64,000 nucleotides of DNA from positions 39,824,379 to 39,888,378 of the forward strand of contig NC_087067.1 in the NCBI RefSeq assembly GCF_963678635.1. The letters are read 5' to 3'. Made by a program: the position numbers and the translations under genes. Source of the stretch: Symsagittifera roscoffensis (Eukaryota; Xenacoelomorpha; Acoela; Convolutidae). The notes beneath the pieces were generated by a model. It had not been told where the DNA came from and did no database searches. It was given only the letters and a program-made list of their open reading frames with translations. Shown piece after piece: positions 43,035-54,563 of the stretch. Each line of letters opens with the position of its first letter. Position 1 is the first letter of the stretch.

Positions 43035-44268
43035 AAGGTTTAGAATGACGGATGCAAAAGGTTGTTAAATGATTTCTATTTTTCCTAAACTGTTAGTTCT
43101 TACGATTTTTTGGTTAGCTTAACCTGGGTCTATTTGTTCAGGGTTGGAGAGAAAAGTATATCGATTCCGAAGAATGATTTTTTACTTTCTCGTGGCTAGT
43201 ATAAGTTAAGGTGTTAACTTACTTAATCTTACTTAGGGGTAGTGATTGTGTTCAAGGGTTGGAGAATAGTAAATCGATCCACAAGGTTCAGGTATAATTA
43301 GAACGCGAGTAGTTCGTTAGATACTATTTTAAACTTACTAAGTCTAAGATTTATCCTGGGTCTGGTAAGAGGGGGGATCAAGTGAAGGATGAATAACCGA
43401 AGTTCTTCACTGTTTATCCTAATTTGAATGATTAGTTTTGGTTAAAAAATTTCTATTAGTCTTGGGTCTTTAGAAAGGGTTGGGTAGTGAATCGACGTTT
43501 GAGGTCGTTAGACACTAGTTAAGTGGGTGGGGGAGAACAAAGTTGTTCTTTTTGATCCAAGGATAGGCCTTGATGATCAAGTTTTAAATTTAATTAAATA
43601 GAAAATTATTTAAGATCCAAGGATAAGCCTTGATGATCTGATTTTAAAATTAAGTGAATTTAAGTTTAAATAATGATTTAAATTTGTGTAAAGAAAAGAT
43701 TTAGTATTTTTATGATTTTAGTGAGCTTATGAATGCTGTTATGTTTAGGTGATGAAGCTGGAACAACAGGATGATTTATAATTACTAACCATTTATTGTC
43801 ATGCTACTAATTTTTATTTTTATTTTTCAATAAATATTTTTCAAACATATTTTGTATATTACTGCAGAGTTTTAGGAAAACGATCTTAGATCTTTTTATC
43901 AATCGTTATTGTATATTAATAATTTTGTTTAGCGCCTGAAATGATTTTGAAGAGTAACTTCAAGGTTTTATGTTTGTAAATGGAAATCTAAATTCATTGC
44001 AAGTAGTATTCGAAATATAAAAGTTTGTTCTGGCTTTTGCCGAACTATCATATAACTATACGGCAAGTTTCTACTTTGTCGTATGTCGTCTTTGGTTCGA
44101 GGTCTTCTTCCAATTCCGGGTAGTTCTGTTATGGTTCGGAATATTGGCTCTGATCTATTGAGTCGTAGAGACATTTCGATTAAATTATTGTCGTATAACA
44201 TTTTGTAAATGTTTTTGTCTAATTTCTAATCTATTTTGGTTAATTCTAATCTATTAAGGTCTTGTTCG
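43035..44268 (-). promoter_or_regulatory. long leader with three conserved motif copies
   Basis: The leader has no long open frame. It carries three copies of a motif, on the element strand roughly TCGATTYACT-n-TCTCCAACCC, at about 43500-43477, 43280-43254 and 43168-43141. The old plus-strand copy has matching motifs at 57931, 58151 and 58261, with the same spacing (about 220 then 110). Two copies of CCTTGATGATC-type hairpins also occur (43557 and 43617; one at 57847 in the old copy). Role unknown; packaging, translation control or protein binding are possible. Confidence 0.6.
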
Positions 44269-44286
44269 AGACTTATGGTCGCACCA
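44269..44286 (-). other. primer-binding site TGGTGCGACC
   Basis: Two bases (TC) after the LTR, the element strand reads TGGTGCGACCATAAGTCTCG. The old copy at 57104 reads TGGTGCGATCAGGAGTCTCG after the same TC spacer. TGG fits a tRNA CCA end, but I could not assign the primer tRNA from memory. Confidence 0.7.
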
Positions 44287-44288
44287 GA

Positions 44289-44696
44289 TGAGTTAGAACC
44301 GAAGTGTAACTCATAGAGTAATTTCGGATAGGGTACACCGTCTGCTCGTCACGCTATCTTATTTTCGGCCGGATAGATTCGTGCAACTTCTTAGTCTAAT
44401 ACCGATCCTAATCTTACTCTTATACTATCTAGTCTCAGGTTGTTTAACTAGTCTCTGCTAGGCTCAATAGATCTAGGGTATACTGGTTTATTGCGGCTGC
44501 TGAAGTGCTCGGGAGAGTCCAACTAATTTCTAAGTTAAATTCAAATCTCTCTGGTGCTGAAATTACAAGTAACTTCAGCACTTACAAATAAGTGGGTTGT
44601 TAGTCAGATGGATCATGATTGGTTAATATTAAATACTTTACATTGGTAAAACATTTAATTTATCCAATCATAAAATGTAGTTTAGATCAGGTTCCA
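44289..44696 (-). repeat. 5' LTR of the 18.9-kb element
   Basis: On the element strand it begins TGGAACCTG and ends TAACTCA. It is identical by eye to the LTR at 25784-26191 over 408 bp. A short inverted repeat (TGAGTTA/TAACTCA) lies at its inner edge. CTAA follows at 44697-44700. Confidence 0.97.
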
Positions 44697-44700
44697 CTAA

Positions 44701-45584
44701 CAAAAATACCAGTTATAAACCAGTTTTAATTTTTTTCTGGCTCTAACGTACTCCACCAGCTAAAAATATTATTATACTTGCATTTGGCGGAAATTTATTT
44801 TAAATTGTTTTTCAGCACTACCTGACGCCATTTCAGAAGCCGCGGGTTCTCTTAACGAATTGAAAATATTAGACAAGTTTTTTGCACCAATTGTTTTAGC
44901 GTCACGAAAAACCAAACTATAGCTATAAAAGTACCAGTTTCATGCCCTTTAAAAGTTTAAAATCTGGCCGAAGTCACTAAGCTTTGGAGTCGCATTGGCT
45001 TTTTATCTTAGACTTCGTCTGAGGATATTGAATGTCTATGGGCATAAAATGCACGGAAATACTTTTTTATCGAAGACAGTGTTCCGATAATTTTTATCAG
45101 CCTGTAGAACATGAACCAAAACCAATGATATGTAACTAATTTAACAAAAGTTTTCTCCAAATTGTGTGCATGTAAATTTCACATGATTAAACTGATTAAA
45201 GCTTTTGAGAACGTTAGTACAATATAGGCGAACCTTTTTGTTCAAAAATAGCTCGTTGAAGGCCAGAACTTTCCTACTTTTTACTCTTCAGTATTATGAA
45301 TTCTGTTGATTAAACCGAAAAAAATTTTCGTCGACCAAATGAACTTTTATTGTTTTAGTTGCCCTGACACGATTAGTCTCGTTAGACATTTCATTGAAAA
45401 AAGATCAAAATTGCTTCTAATTTTGCAAGTGTTGGGAACTGCTACTTTAATTTAAAGTAAACTCGTGTCGTTTCCTAACCGAATGGTATATATCCTTCTT
45501 TACTTAGCTTTGTAGTATCTTTTTGATGGTAATATCGGTGAATTTAAACATCAAAATTGGTCGAAAGTAAAATTTTAACCTATC
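44701..45584. other. no gene seen
   Basis: AT-rich DNA flanking the retroelement. No exon, RNA or repeat was recognised. Confidence 0.4.
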
Positions 45585-45774
45585 TCCAAGGCCAAAACTG
45601 TGCACTGGAAAGTGTTCAATTTGGTGCGTGCAGGTCACTCATATCCAGAGACTGGTCTTTAAACTCGCTAACATTTTGTCGGCACGAAAAAAAAACATCA
45701 AACAAACATCAAAGAGAGTGGCTTTATTGCGGAATCCGCTGACCATTCACAAAATATACATTTTGACCTCGCAA
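45585..45774. mobile_element. 190-bp MITE, TTACGAGG family
   Basis: Left end AAGGCCAAAACTGTGCACTGG and right end, inverted, TTGCGAGGTCAAAATGTA. The interior has GCGGAATCCGC and CCAGAGACTGG, as in other members. Confidence 0.65.
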
Positions 45775-46521
45775 TGTTCAAAAGAAGTGTTTTCAACCTA
45801 ATTTTAAAAGTTGCAACCCAACGTGACCCAATAACGTCGGTTCATGACTGCACTTGCTTGTACTTTTTTTGGTCAATGTTTTCTTCATAAGAAAGCAAAA
45901 GAAGTCTTGCAGCGTAATGCCCAAGCAAAAAAATGCTTAAAGTCAAGGCTTCCAACCCACGCAAACAGGCACCAACTGAATTGGTTGAGCTTGCATTCAA
46001 AACAGACTCAGCTAGGCATATCATTGCTCCTGGTGCTTCTTTGGTAGCGCGCCAACTACCTAGTATTTCGTAGAGGACGCGCATAACAATAAGAAAAAAG
46101 GCTCTCCCTTTATTCTACAAGATGGCGATGCACCTGCTGAGTTGAAATCCAAATATTACCTTAATATGCAAAAACGGATGGAGAACTTTTACAAAAACTT
46201 AATTTGTAAGAACTGAAACAGTTCCAGATTTCGACACACGCAATCAAGGCATTTTCTGCTCCTTCCATATCCGTTCATATACAAACCCCCCGTCCAAATA
46301 CAAACATACTAAAAAATTGGGTCTTTAAAAATTGTTCTCTATGACACCTGGCAAACAGGGCATTTGTGAATCTAGCTCTTGAATAGTTAGCGCCTCTGGG
46401 GCGCTACACTCGCTTTGCGGCGGCACGCTGACATTTGAGTTTTGTTCGACCTGGTAGGCCGTGCATGCATCAACCCGATGGCGCAGAAAACATCCTGAGA
46501 GCTAACATCAACCTTGTGAAG
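45775..46521. other. no gene seen
   Basis: Short frames on both strands around 45840-46080 do not resemble known proteins and lack splice or codon evidence. Confidence 0.35.
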
Positions 46522-48231
46522 TTCAATTCAGTTCAAAGATCTGCTAAACAACAACAGGATTTGTCTTTTGACCAAAAGTAGGGCATTCGAAACTTTTATA
46601 TCTAAGGCTTCTTGTTAAATCACAATCCAAAAACAACACTAGTCAATGATTCTCCAAACGCTAAAAAAATTTCCTCATTTGGCCGAAAGAAGAAGCTGAA
46701 GATCATTAGAGATCACAAGTCTCCTAATTTATTCAAGCTGAAACAGGAAAAATCTGTGGTTGCAAAAAATAGGTCTTGGTTTGCAAACTATCTAGAGAAG
46801 GCCATGCAATATGGCAATGCACGTCTTCAAGGAAAAAATAAAACTTTTTCAATAAGCAACCCAATAGAAAATTGAATCACGCTTTCAATCAAATCATAAC
46901 CCTTTCTTTTGATTTTTGCTTCTCCAAAATGAAGTTGCTCACGGTGATGGAAAAAACTTCACAAAACTTACCACGCGGGCAGTTCAGGACGTATAAACGC
47001 TCGGCGGACATAAAATTAGAGAGTTTAGAAAATTTTAAGTAATTACTGTCAATCAAAACGATATAAATGGCAAACCAATTGCAAGTGATCTCATCTGCCC
47101 CCTCCTAGTTTTAATCCGATCAGGCAGGGTACAGTGCGTCTATTCCTCATTAAGCCTTCTAGTTTTCAAAGCATTTCATGAACCCTTACTTATAAGCTCG
47201 GGGTCCCTTGCTGGTTTTGTAGTATAAAATCGCCAGATAATTTTTATCAAATTAAAAACAACTCAAATAAGAAAACTAAATCATTTGTTATCTGCTTTAA
47301 TTGCCTTCCTGAACGTTTTCGATGAACTAAATTTGCCGTTACCACCGATGCTTTGTCAGGGTATGTGGCCATAATATTCCTTGCGTTTTCCTGCAAAACA
47401 AAAATCGCGGGTGCTGAAAACTTGACAAGTGTATTGGTGCATTTCAATTCCCATGTGGGATCATCCCGCCACGAAATACCACCATTCATGTGCAGAGACA
47501 ACATACTTGTAATGATTGAAATGCAAGATCATAAAAATTGAATAATGGAGCAACTTTGGACCGACCTATAAACAAGAGTTCATGATGTGCTTTGAAAACT
47601 AGAAGGCTCGCTGAGGCATAGACGCACTGTACCCTGCTTGATCGGATTAAAACTAGGAGGAGGCAGATCAGATCACTTACAATTGGTTTGCCTTTTAGAT
47701 AGTTTTGATTGACAGTAATGACTTAAACTTTCCTAAACTCTCTAATGTTATGTCTGCCGAGCGTTTATACGTCCTGAACTGCCCGTGTGGTGAATTTTCT
47801 GAAGCGTTTTTTGTCATCGCGAACAACTTTAAGGTAAAGAATTCAAAATCAAAAGAAAGGGTAATGATTTGATTGAAAGCGTGACTTAATATTCTTTTGG
47901 GTTGCATATTGAAAAAGTTTTATATTTCTTGAAGACGTGCATTGCCATAATGCATGGCCTTCTCAGCAGAATTAGCAAAGAAAGACCTAACTTCTTGATA
48001 CCACAGAGTTTTGCTGTTTAAGCTTTGAGTAATTTGAAAGACTGTGATATCTCATGGCCTTCAGCTTCTTCTTTTGGCCAATTAAGGAAATTTATTAGCG
48101 TTTGGGGGAATCATTGACCAGTGTTGTTTTCAAATTGTGATTTAACGAGAGACCTTAGATACAAAAATATCGAATATCCTACTTTTGGTCAAAAGACAAA
48201 CCCTGTTGCGCATATCTTTGAATTGAATTAA
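46522..48231. mobile_element. 1.7-kb foldback element, ~650-bp arms
   Basis: The left arm (about 46522-47190) and right arm (about 47571-48231) are imperfect inverted copies. Matching landmarks include GTCTTTTGACCAAAAG/GGTCAAAAGACAAACC, GCTGAAG/CTTCAGC within the GGCC-rich part, and TAGTTTTAATCCGATCA against TGATCGGATTAAAACTA. About 380 bp separate them. Fragments of open frame in the arms and loop match nothing I know. It looks like a large non-autonomous foldback transposon. Confidence 0.65.
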
Positions 48232-48439
48232 GCTTTGGTAGATTGTGTGATACTCAGCGTGATTCTTTTTTCAATTTTTTTTTGCAGTTTTGACTTCTTT
48301 GAAGTTTTCCGTGCTTCCTATATGCTGTACAGAGTTTTTAAATAGTGGATTTATGTTTTGGAACGGCTTTAGATTTTTCTAGTATCCTAAAAAACGTTGT
48401 CTTTATTTTGAATAAACGTTATCATAATTCGGTCAATTT

Positions 48440-48645
48440 CTTAAGTCGCGCCGCTTAAGTTTTTTTCTTAGGTTGCGCCACTTAAACCATTACCTTAGGA
48501 AGCGCCGTTTCTGACGGTAATTTTGAGTCGCGTCGGTCGCGCCAGGTTTTTTTCAGTCGCACCGATCTGGAATTGCTAATATAAAGTCGCGCCGGTCTGG
48601 AATTGCCAAATTTGAGTTGCACCGGTATTTTCTTGAGTCGCGGAC
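48440..48645. repeat. degenerate GAGTCGCGCCGGTCTGGAAT repeats
   Basis: Several imperfect copies of AGTCGCGCCGGTCTGGAATTG-like and CTTAAGTCGCGCC-like units occur in a locally GC-rich patch. Confidence 0.5.
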
Positions 48646-49138
48646 CTCGACCCAGGTGTGCAAATTGTCATTTTAACATTCAAAACGCTCAAATCATATG
48701 TAGGTGACGGGTTTCAGGTAGATGGCAAGTATTTCAATTGTGACTACTAGATAATTATGTCAATTTAAGTCAACTAGTCAATTTTAACGAGTTTCAACTA
48801 AAATTTTTTAAAAGTTGTTTGCACGCTTTAGTTTTGCAGCTAGGTTTGCATCAGGAACACGTTGAGAATTTGCCGAAAGAACAGCTTCTCAGCGGTTTTT
48901 GCCGTTTATCGCGGCAACAATTTCTTTGGTTGATCGGTTAAAATAGACTGGAATCAATTAATTCATAAGTTTTTTCCAACTAATTTATTGCACAAGACAA
49001 TTTGTTCATAACTTATCTAAATTACAGTTTCACTTAAGCAAAAGTAATTTGCCACAATTCTGGGACTTAAGTCACTTTTGTTTGTTAGTTTAACAGAAAC
49101 CTCTTTCAACTGTTTCATCAAAAAAACTTACAACCACA

Positions 49139-50160
49139 TAACGAGGTCAAACTGTGAGTTTTGTGAATTGTGAGCGGATTCCGCAACAAGGAAACTCATT
49201 TTGCTTTCCAGCGTTGACATCCATAGACCAAAAATGCTAATAATACAATCAATACTGGTCGTACAAATTTCATACACTTTGCTACAATGGTGTCATCGAA
49301 TTTTCAAAGGACTTTTTTCTTGTTTTGGCTTAAAATTCGGTCTATTATTCTGAAAAATACAGAAAATTTTTTTGTCAAACAAAGAGTTAATCACACAATT
49401 TCCCTATATAAAAATTGTATGACTAACTTTTTTTTGATGGCGACAACAAAAGTTTTTCCATGTAAATTTGAACTTTTTAGTTGAACTTTTTACTCAAACA
49501 AATATTTTTCAAAATTGTCGCATGCAAAACCTAATTTTTGTGAGCATAATGTAGTCCTGGTTTCCTTAATGTTTTTTTTTCATTTCGCTTGATTATGTAC
49601 GCCTTGATCAATGTCTGGTAATTTAAAAACTTAAATTTTAAAAATAATCATCACTGAAATTTTTTGCGAAATATAAAATTTGTTACTTTCGTTACATCAT
49701 TTGTGTAATACAGCTCTAAGACAATTCAAGCCGTTTTCTATGCCTTGTAAATGCAAGACCGCCCAACCTTTGGTGAATCCATCTTGGAGTCAACCAAATC
49801 TTTGTCACTTGCATTCGGTTACAAACACAACCCAAAATTGTTCAGAAATTAAATTCAAAAAAAAAAGTTTTTTTTTTGGTTCATTAAAAAACTGTTGTCA
49901 TACAATTTTCATATTTAGAAAAATGTTTATCATAGAGATCTCATAGATATTCTAAACGTATAGAATTGTATGGTAAGAAGTTCTTCATTTATGGAAAATG
50001 TAAGATCAAAGGTTTTGGTTGACCCGGGTTTCTTTTGTTCATTAATTCCCCTTGATTCTTCCGTCAAAATTCATTTTTCGTCAGAATGGACAGGGTTATA
50101 TTATTGCTTTAAAACTTGTCTCTGGATTCTAGAAACTTACAAGCAGTGTGACCTCGTAAT
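49139..50160. mobile_element. 1.0-kb MITE, TTACGAGG family (unit 1)
   Basis: Left end TAACGAGGTCAAACTGTG and right end, inverted, TTACGAGGTCACACTGCT. The interior carries GCGGATTCCGC near the left end. No credible coding. Confidence 0.75.
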
Positions 50161-50776
50161 TCAGTAATTTCTATCCTATCACATTTTGCGTAAAAAGGAA
50201 TCGCAAAGGCACAGCCCATGCGGAATCAGAACCCGCGCCAACTCGACTGAGCAGCTCTTTACTCAACTTCTATACTTGGTCGCCCTTGTGTGGCTTACTT
50301 TTATTCCTTATTTATAGTTGCTCGGTACCAGTCGAGACTCATTGATTGAAAACATTGTTCACAAAATTTTAATGTTAGCGCCCGGCTCGAGGTACTGAGC
50401 TTATACCATACAGAAGTTCAAAATCGCGGCTTATCGGGACCTCTACATAAATTTACAGTCGCGCCGCGAGTTTAGATCGGGAAAGTCTTGACAAAAATAA
50501 GCCGTGAGAGCAAAAACGGCAGCGTGGATTTCGAACGTCTGGTTTTTTCCATAACTTAATTGTGAATGTATGGACATATAGTCTGGAAAGTTTCGACATA
50601 TAGTCGCAAAAGTCTGGACATAAAGCTGTAAAAATCCAGAAATAATGATTCCAGACATTCGCGAAGATATGTCCAGACTCTTGTGACTTTCCAGACTTCT
50701 CTCAGACTAAAATTCGCACACGCCACGTAAACTCGACCAAGTAACTTGAATCCAGAAAGCCTCCGAGCTGAGTTTT

Positions 50777-50862
50777 GTTTGAAGCGGAGTCTTGTTCGAA
50801 GCGGAGTCTTGTTTGAAGCGGAGTCTTGTTTGAAGCGGAGTCTTGTTTGAAGCGGGACTAAT
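50777..50862. repeat. 17-bp tandem repeat
   Basis: About five copies of GTTTGAAGCGGAGTCTT. The same array is at about 52984-53068 in the second duplication unit. Confidence 0.85.
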
Positions 50863-51335
50863 TCTGAAGCAGTGGACTCAAAACGCTCAAATCATATGTA
50901 GGTGACGGGTTTCGGGTAGAGTGCAAGTATTTCGATTGTGATTACTAGATAATTATGTCAATTTAAGTCAACTGGTCAATTTTAACGAGTTTCAACTAAA
51001 ATTTTTTAAAGTTGTTTGCACGCTTTAGTTTTGCAGCTAAGTTTGCATCAGGAACACGTTGAGCAATTGCCGAAAGAACAGCTTCTCAGCGGTTTTTGCC
51101 GTTTATCGCGGCAACAATTTCTCTGGTTGATCGGTTAAAATAGACTGGAATCAATTAATTCATAAGTTTTTTCCAACTAATTTATTGCACAAGACAATTT
51201 GTTCATAACTTATCTAAATTACAGTTTCACTTAAGCAAAAGTAATTTGCCACAATTCTGGGACTTAAGTCACTTTTGTTTGTTAGTTTAACAGAAACCTC
51301 TTTCAACTGTTTCATCAAAAAAACTTACAACCACA

Positions 51336-52372
51336 TAACGAGGTCAAACTGTGAGTTTTGTGAATTGTGAGCGGATTCCGCAACAAGGAAACTCATTTTG
51401 CTTTCCAGCGTTGACATCCATAGACCGAAAATGCTAATAATACAATCAATACTGGTCGTAGAAATTTCATACACTTTGCTACATCGAATTTTCAAAGGAC
51501 TTTTTTCTTGTTTTGGCTTAAAATTCGGTCTATTGTTCTAAAAAATACAGAAAAATTTTTTGTCAAACAAAGAGCTAATCACACAATTTCCCTATATGAA
51601 AATTGTATGACTAACATTTTTTTGATGGCGACAACAAAGATTTTTCCATGTAAATTTGAACTTTTTATTTGAACTTTTTACTCAAACAAATATTTTTCAA
51701 AATTGTCGCATGCAAAACTTAATTTTTGTGAGCATAACGTAGTCCTGGTTTCCTTAATGTTTTTTTTTCATTTCGCTTGATTACTTTTTTGAAAACGCTA
51801 AAATTTCTATGTACGCCTTGATCAATGTCTGGTAATTTAAAAACTTCAATTTTAAAAATAATCATCACTGAAAATTTTTGCGAAATATAAAGTTTGTTAC
51901 TTTCGTTACATCATTTGTGTAATACAGCTCTAAGACAATTCAAGCCGTTTTCTATGCCTTGTCAATGCAAGGCCGCCCAACATTTGGTGACTCCATCTTG
52001 GAGTCAACACAATCTTTGTCACTTGCATTCGGTTACAAACACAACCCAAAATTGTTCCGAAATTAAATTCAAAAAAAAAGTTTTTTTTTGGTTCATTAAA
52101 AAACTGTTGTCATACAATTTTCATATTTAGAAAAATGTTTATCATAGAGATCTCATAGATATTCTAAACGTATAGAATTGTATGGTAAGAAGTTCTTCAT
52201 TTATGGAAAATGTATGATCAAAGGTTTTGGTTGACCCGGGTTTCTTTTGTTCATTAATTCTCTTTGATTCTTCCGTCAAAATTCATTTTTTTGTCAGAAT
52301 GGACAAGGTTATATTATTGCTTCAAAACTTGTCTCTGGATTCTAGAAACTTACAAGCAGTGTGACCTCGTAA
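51336..52372. mobile_element. 1.0-kb MITE, TTACGAGG family (unit 2)
   Basis: Duplicate of 49139-50160 produced by the surrounding tandem duplication, with the same ends. Confidence 0.75.
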
Positions 52373-52914
52373 TTCAGTAATTTCTATCCCATCACATTTT
52401 GCGTAAAAAGGAATCGCAAAGGCACAGCCCATGCGGAATCAGAACCCGCGCCAACTCGACTGAGCAGCTCTTTACTCAACTTCTATACTTGGTCGCCCTT
52501 GTGTGGCTTACTTTTATTCCTTATTTATAGTTGCTCGGTACCAGTCGAGACTCATTGATTGAAAACATTGTTCACAAAATTTTAATGTTAGCGCCCGGCT
52601 CGAGGTACTGAGCTTATACCATACAGAAGTTCAAAATCGCGGCATATCGGGACCTCTACATAAATTTACAGTCGCGCCGCGAGTTTAGATCGGGAAAGTC
52701 TTGACAAAAATAAGCCGTGAGAGCAAAAACGGCGCCGTGGATTTCGAACGTCTGGTTTTTTCCATAACTTAATTGTGAATGTATGGACATATAATCTGGA
52801 AAGTTTCGACATATAGTCGCAAAAGTCTGGACATAAAGCTGTAAAAATCCAGACATAAAGATTCCAGACATTCGCGAAGATATGTCCAGACTCTTGCGAC
52901 TTTCCAGACTTCTC

Positions 52915-53645
52915 TCAGACTAAAATTCGCACACGCCACGTAAACTCGACCAGGTAACTTGAATCCAGAAAGCCTCCGAGCTGAGTTTTGTTTGAAGCGG
53001 AGTCTTGTTTGAAGCGGAGTCTTGTTTGAAGCGGAGTCTTGTTTGAAGCGGAGTCTTGTTTGAAGCGGGACTAATTCTGAAGCAGTGGACTGGTAATTTT
53101 CTATTCAATTAATCAAAACATTGTGAAATTCTTGTTAATTAAATAAATAATTCAAATGAAACTCATAAGCGTAACTATATATTATGATAGAAAATGTTGC
53201 TTAAATTGGTTACACATAATCGATTATAATGGCAATATTTTCGGCAACATTTTCTCAATATAATCTATTTTTATCCGAGAAATTTCGCTGCGGGATGAAA
53301 GCACGCATGAACATGCTTGCTCATACGCTCGTAGTTTTCTGCCAGGAACCCGTTTGCGAGCGCAGGCAAACGCATTCCAGGCAGAAGCCAACTCGCGTGT
53401 GCGATTGTATAAGCGTGCGTGCTTTCATGTAGTTACGCTTCTGTGGTTCATGTAGTTGCGCTTGCTTTAATTATTTGTTCAATTAATGAGAAATTAACAA
53501 TGTTTCAATTAGTTGAAAAGAATATAAGTAGTCCATAGCTTCAGAATTGGTCCCGCGTCAAACGAGCCTCCTTTCAGTCTATGGGTCGAAGTCTTGCTGA
53601 TGACAAATTACTTGGTCAAGCTTACGTGGTGTGAGTAAAACGGAC
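52915..53645. mobile_element. palindrome containing a smaller inverted-repeat element
   Basis: Outer arms: CGCACACGCCACGTAAAC and GGGACTAATTCTGAAGC (52925-53090) face GCTTCAGAATTGGTCCC and CTTACGTGGTGTG (53538-53635). Inner element 53098-53530: ATTCAATTAATCAAAACATTG and AATAATTCAAATG face inverted equivalents near 53465-53525, with ATGAAAGCACGC/GCGTGCTTTCAT closer to the centre. No coding. Confidence 0.6.
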
Positions 53646-54254
53646 AGTACAGTATTGAAGCTTTTCTACAGCTCTGAAACACTGTGGAAATAAATAAGGT
53701 TTCTTAAACTCAGGCTCCAAAACTGGTACACGGTAAGTTGGACTTTGCTTCGGCGTAACGATGCAATTTATCGAAGACCGCTTCATCGCAATCAGCAATT
53801 TGCTATTTCAACTTTGCAATTCGGCGCAACTGTGCAATTCGAGCAGCGATTGAATGTCCAGATTTTCCCTACTTTTCGGCGTAAATTTGCAGTTTGGATT
53901 TCGATCCCACAGCGGCAGACGCTCGGAAATACTTTAGTGAATTCGTGTTCAAGTTTACAGACTCAAGTTCTCGGCGTGACTATTCAATTCGGTTCTGGAT
54001 ATTGCGTGGAAGTTTACGATGTGAAAAACGGACGATGACAAAGTGTGGTCGAACCCATCGCACCGCACCGTCTCCATCTCAAGGTCTTAGAAGTCGCGAC
54101 AGAGCTTTTTGGTCGCGAAAGTCTGGACCGACCGAATATTGCCCACCAATATCTGGTCGCGCCCTGCCGGACTCTCTGGCGAACGTCGCGATGGAACTTT
54201 TTGGTCGCTGAAGTCTCTAAATGTCCAATTTTGATCGCAAAAATCTGTACATGT
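53646..54254. other. no gene seen
   Basis: GC-richer tract with recurrent TCGGCGTAA-like and GTCGCGA-like short motifs. The three overlapping plus-strand frames show no recognisable protein. Confidence 0.35.
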
Positions 54255-54264
54255 CAAAAACTTG

Positions 54265-54467
54265 TTTTTTTTTATTAGCCCACGGCCTGCTCAGTGCAGG
54301 ACCAACCGTGGGGGAGGGGGAGATTTCATCCATTTTGCCGCAGCCGGTCCCACCTTGAGGAGGCGGATGACACTGTGACCCCTCCAGCCGTGACCGAAGC
54401 GTGATTCGAACGCATGACCCTCGTGTTAAGAGAGATGTGCCTAACCCACTTGACCACGACTGCTCGC
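54265..54467 (-). mobile_element. tRNA-derived SINE with perfect target duplication
   Basis: On the minus strand the element starts GGCGAGCAGTCGTGGTCAAG, has an A-box-like GTGGTCAAGTGGGTTAGG and a B box GCGTTCGAATCAC, then a tRNA-unrelated body ending in a poly-A tail (54273-54265). CAAAAACTTG flanks both sides (54255-54264 and 54468-54477). These are the hallmarks of a SINE mobilised by a LINE-type machinery. Confidence 0.88.
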
Positions 54468-54563
54468 CAAAAACTTGTCGCGTAAGCCTGTGGATAGATC
54501 ACCAACCTCGACCCGGATGGTATAAGTTACAGCAAAAACAAACCTGATTTTGGGACAATGCAC

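Larger units (their letters stand above)
25784..44696 (-). mobile_element. 18.9-kb env-bearing Ty3/gypsy retroelement, apparently intact
   Basis: Two LTRs, identical by eye and 408 bp each, bound the element, with TG/CA ends and a CTAA target duplication (25780-25783 and 44697-44700). Transcription runs right to left. Order: 5' LTR, primer site, ~1.25-kb leader, ORF0 (43034-42567), gag-pol (42592-34373), ~0.6-kb spacer, two hydrophobic ORFs (33775-33545 and 33548-33360), ATG-less ORF (33351-32218), Env-like ORF (32230-29612), ORF of unknown function (29615-27810), ~1.6-kb 3' untranslated region, 3' LTR. Ty3/gypsy elements are usually 5-8 kb, so this one is very large. Identical LTRs and open frames imply a recent insertion. 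Related copies lie at 12089-13313 and 56602-63650. It may lie within an intron of the sulfotransferase gene, in the same orientation. Confidence 0.95.
48681..53091. repeat. 2.2-kb tandem duplication
   Basis: Unit 1 is 48681-50878 and unit 2 is 50879-53091, both beginning CAAAACGCTCAAATCATATG and ending GAAGCAGTGGACT. They are very similar, with small indels (for example an extra ~28 bp near 51785-51812 in unit 2). Each contains a ~1.03-kb TTACGAGG-family MITE and a 17-bp repeat array. Confidence 0.9.

Noticed and set aside
54380..54470. Possible tRNA gene on the minus strand
   Set aside because: A and B boxes are present but acceptor-stem pairing fails and the unit has a tail and target duplications, so it is a SINE.
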